The translations under genes and the position numbers were made by a program. Source: a virus. Taken from it: a stretch of 45,986 nucleotides of DNA. The notes below the pieces were generated by a model that ran no database searches, had not been told where the DNA came from, and saw only the letters and a program-made list of their open reading frames with translations. Where the stretch lies: the IMG/VR virus record IMGVR_UViG_3300043395_002741, positions 1 through 45,986 of that record; one strand, written 5' to 3'. Position 1 is the first letter of the stretch. The number at the start of each line of letters is the position of its first letter. Positions 44,887 to 45,986 of this stretch are shown piece by piece.

Positions 44887-45386
44887 TGGCCGTCGTCCGC
44901 ATGGACATCGGGGATCTGACCCGCGCCCAGCAACGGCTCGCGGACCAGTTCCCGCGTGCGATCCTTGCGGGGCTGGAGTCTGTGTCGGGGTTCGTCGAGC
45001 AGGAGTTGGTTGCAGAGTCTCGGCAAAAAGCCTTCTACAACGGCGACTACACGCGCGGGTGGACTCGGGACCGGGCGCACGCCTACGGGCGCGGCTACCG
45101 CGTGCGGGTGTTCAACCCCATCGCCTACGCGGGCGTAATCGAGATGGGGCGCAGGGCTGGACGCCCACCCCCGCCTGCCGACGCGATCCGCGGGTGGGTG
45201 CAGCGTGTGCTCGCCCCGCCGATGGACCAGCTGGAGCGCATGGTCAACCGGGTGCGCTGGGGGATCGCCCGCAAGGGCACCCCGGGCAAGCGGATCATGG
45301 GATCGACCATCGACCGAATCAGCGGGCAGGTGCCTCGCATCCTCGCTGACGAACTGCTCGACGCCATGCGTCGGGCGAACAGGTGA
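44886..45386 (+). CDS. HK97 gp10-like neck or tail-completion protein
   Basis: A 166-residue protein. Features of the HK97 gp10 group are a helical N-terminus (QRLADQFPRAILAGLESVSG), SRQKAFYNGDYTRGW, and the strand-turn segment YRVRVFNPIAYAGVIEMGRR, followed by a Pro-rich loop and a C-terminal helix. These proteins join neck and tail. The family call is based on the overall pattern and the order of genes. Confidence 0.75.
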   Translation: MAVVRMDIGDLTRAQQRLADQFPRAILAGLESVSGFVEQELVAESRQKAFYNGDYTRGWTRDRAHAYGRGYRVRVFNPIAYAGVIEMGRRAGRPPPPADAIRGWVQRVLAPPMDQLERMVNRVRWGIARKGTPGKRIMGSTIDRISGQVPRILADELLDAMRRANR

Positions 45387-45390
45387 CCTA

Positions 45391-45986
45391 ATGGCGTCCT
45401 GCCCCCCACGCCCCGCACCGATCAGCCCCTCGTGGGACGGCCCAGGGCCGTTCCTGTACGGAGGCACCGACGTTGTGCCTGTGTTGCGGACAGGAGCCGT
45501 ACCGACACCGACTGCGCGGCAGGAGTGCGATGCGCGGACTGCGATCACCCGCGGGCTGGCACGCTACCTCGCAGGGCTAGAGGTGCAGGGCAACGCGGGG
45601 CGCGTGCTGACATTCGGCGGGCGCGTGGGCGAGTCCTGGGCCGATCCCGAGATCCAAGCGCAGTTCCCCTCGGCGGTCGTGCTTGGCGTTGGCCCCGCGC
45701 AGTACGACGCCTCGCGGCTCGTCCCCTCGGCGGTGGGGCAGCTCGCGCTTCCCGATGGGCGCGCGATCCTCGCATCCAGCGAGCTGTCCATGACTGTCGC
45801 CCTCGACGTGTGGGCGACCGATTCGCGTGCGCGGGCTGCGCTCGTGGCGGGGCTGGAGTCTGCGCTGTCCCCCGTGGAGTGGCGGTATGGGCTGCTGCTC
45901 GACCTGCCATTTTATTTTGGGGCGCGGGCGTCATATGAACCGCAATCGGTCGAGTACCAGGACAGCGAGGACGGGGCGACCCGGCG
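45391..45986 (+). CDS. Tail or head-completion protein, cut by the window end
   Basis: An open frame starting at the ATG 45391, four bases after the previous stop, and running off the window at 45986 (at least 198 residues). The visible part has a Pro-rich start, a helical stretch (RQECDARTAITRGLARYLAGL), a beta-rich middle and a segment VEWRYGLLLDLPFYFGARASY. It follows the gp10-like gene, where a tail-terminator or completion protein is expected. Function uncertain; the 3' end is missing. Confidence 0.68.
   Translation, partial: MASCPPRPAPISPSWDGPGPFLYGGTDVVPVLRTGAVPTPTARQECDARTAITRGLARYLAGLEVQGNAGRVLTFGGRVGESWADPEIQAQFPSAVVLGVGPAQYDASRLVPSAVGQLALPDGRAILASSELSMTVALDVWATDSRARAALVAGLESALSPVEWRYGLLLDLPFYFGARASYEPQSVEYQDSEDGATR

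Noticed and set aside
1-45986. Integrase, excisionase, repressor or attachment-site signals
   Set aside because: None was recognised. An absence in this window does not exclude them in the rest of the genome.

Overview
The window is a contiguous piece of a GC-rich tailed dsDNA bacteriophage genome (class Caudoviricetes). It is almost wholly coding, mostly on the + strand, with genes joined by ATGA, GTGA or TGATG start/stop overlaps. It carries a full virulent-type replication set and a head/packaging set, and I see no integrase or repressor. It opens at a short structured intergenic stretch and ends inside a tail or head-completion gene, so the genome continues beyond both edges. The host cannot be read directly. 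The one cell-like gene, a lipoprotein with a collagen-like repeat, an EGF module, NCGACG-type Cys-rich repeats and a YfaP-like C-terminal domain, has an architecture that I associate with Myxococcota, Bradymonadota and related Gram-negative bacteria.

Layout. Positions 1-213 hold hairpins and a promoter-like motif. Positions 214-10969 hold replication and recombination genes: a DnaB-like helicase, a zinc-finger/TOPRIM primase, a family A DNA polymerase with a fused uracil-DNA-glycosylase-like domain, a frameshifted conserved gene, a coiled-coil (possibly UvsY-like) protein, a gp32-like SSB, a RecA/UvsX recombinase and an SbcD-like nuclease. Positions 10966-14256 hold nine small unknown genes inserted between SbcD and SbcC. 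Positions 14253-17907 hold SbcC, a ParB-methyltransferase fusion and a free ParB-like protein. Positions 18015-18560 hold a small two-gene cassette. Positions 18642-20300 (minus strand) hold a class II ribonucleotide reductase. Positions 20429-22332 hold a small membrane or lipoprotein, thymidine kinase, an unknown gene and a divergent sigma-70-family factor. Positions 22422-25749 hold small unknown genes. Positions 25932-29612 hold a putative small terminase, two small genes and an unusual tandem large terminase. The lipoprotein gene lies on the minus strand at 29670-31091. Positions 31075-33005 hold a probable lysis cassette. Positions 33199-45986 hold portal, MuF, a series of small structural proteins, scaffold, major capsid protein, tRNA-Tyr and head-completion genes.

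Regulation is the most striking layer. A 28-bp motif (RAAA, 15 nt, GCTATACAG, with a G-run before it) occurs five times just upstream of replication-half transcription units, plus one weaker copy inside a gene. No copy was seen in the structural half. One copy lies directly behind the phage sigma-factor gene, and the geometry resembles the sigma-28 class (TAAA, 15 nt, GCCGATAA), so the phage sigma may drive a middle regulon. A second, 71-bp promoter-like repeat of ordinary sigma-70 geometry precedes two cassettes of small unknown genes (probable early genes). Strong hairpin terminators separate the blocks, and two mutually exclusive hairpins lie just upstream of the major capsid gene.

Other unusual items are the large terminase that appears to be a degenerate ATPase copy fused to an active one, four consecutive small head-region proteins that share a C-terminal PF-x-x-L tail, and the duplicated ParB-like domains.
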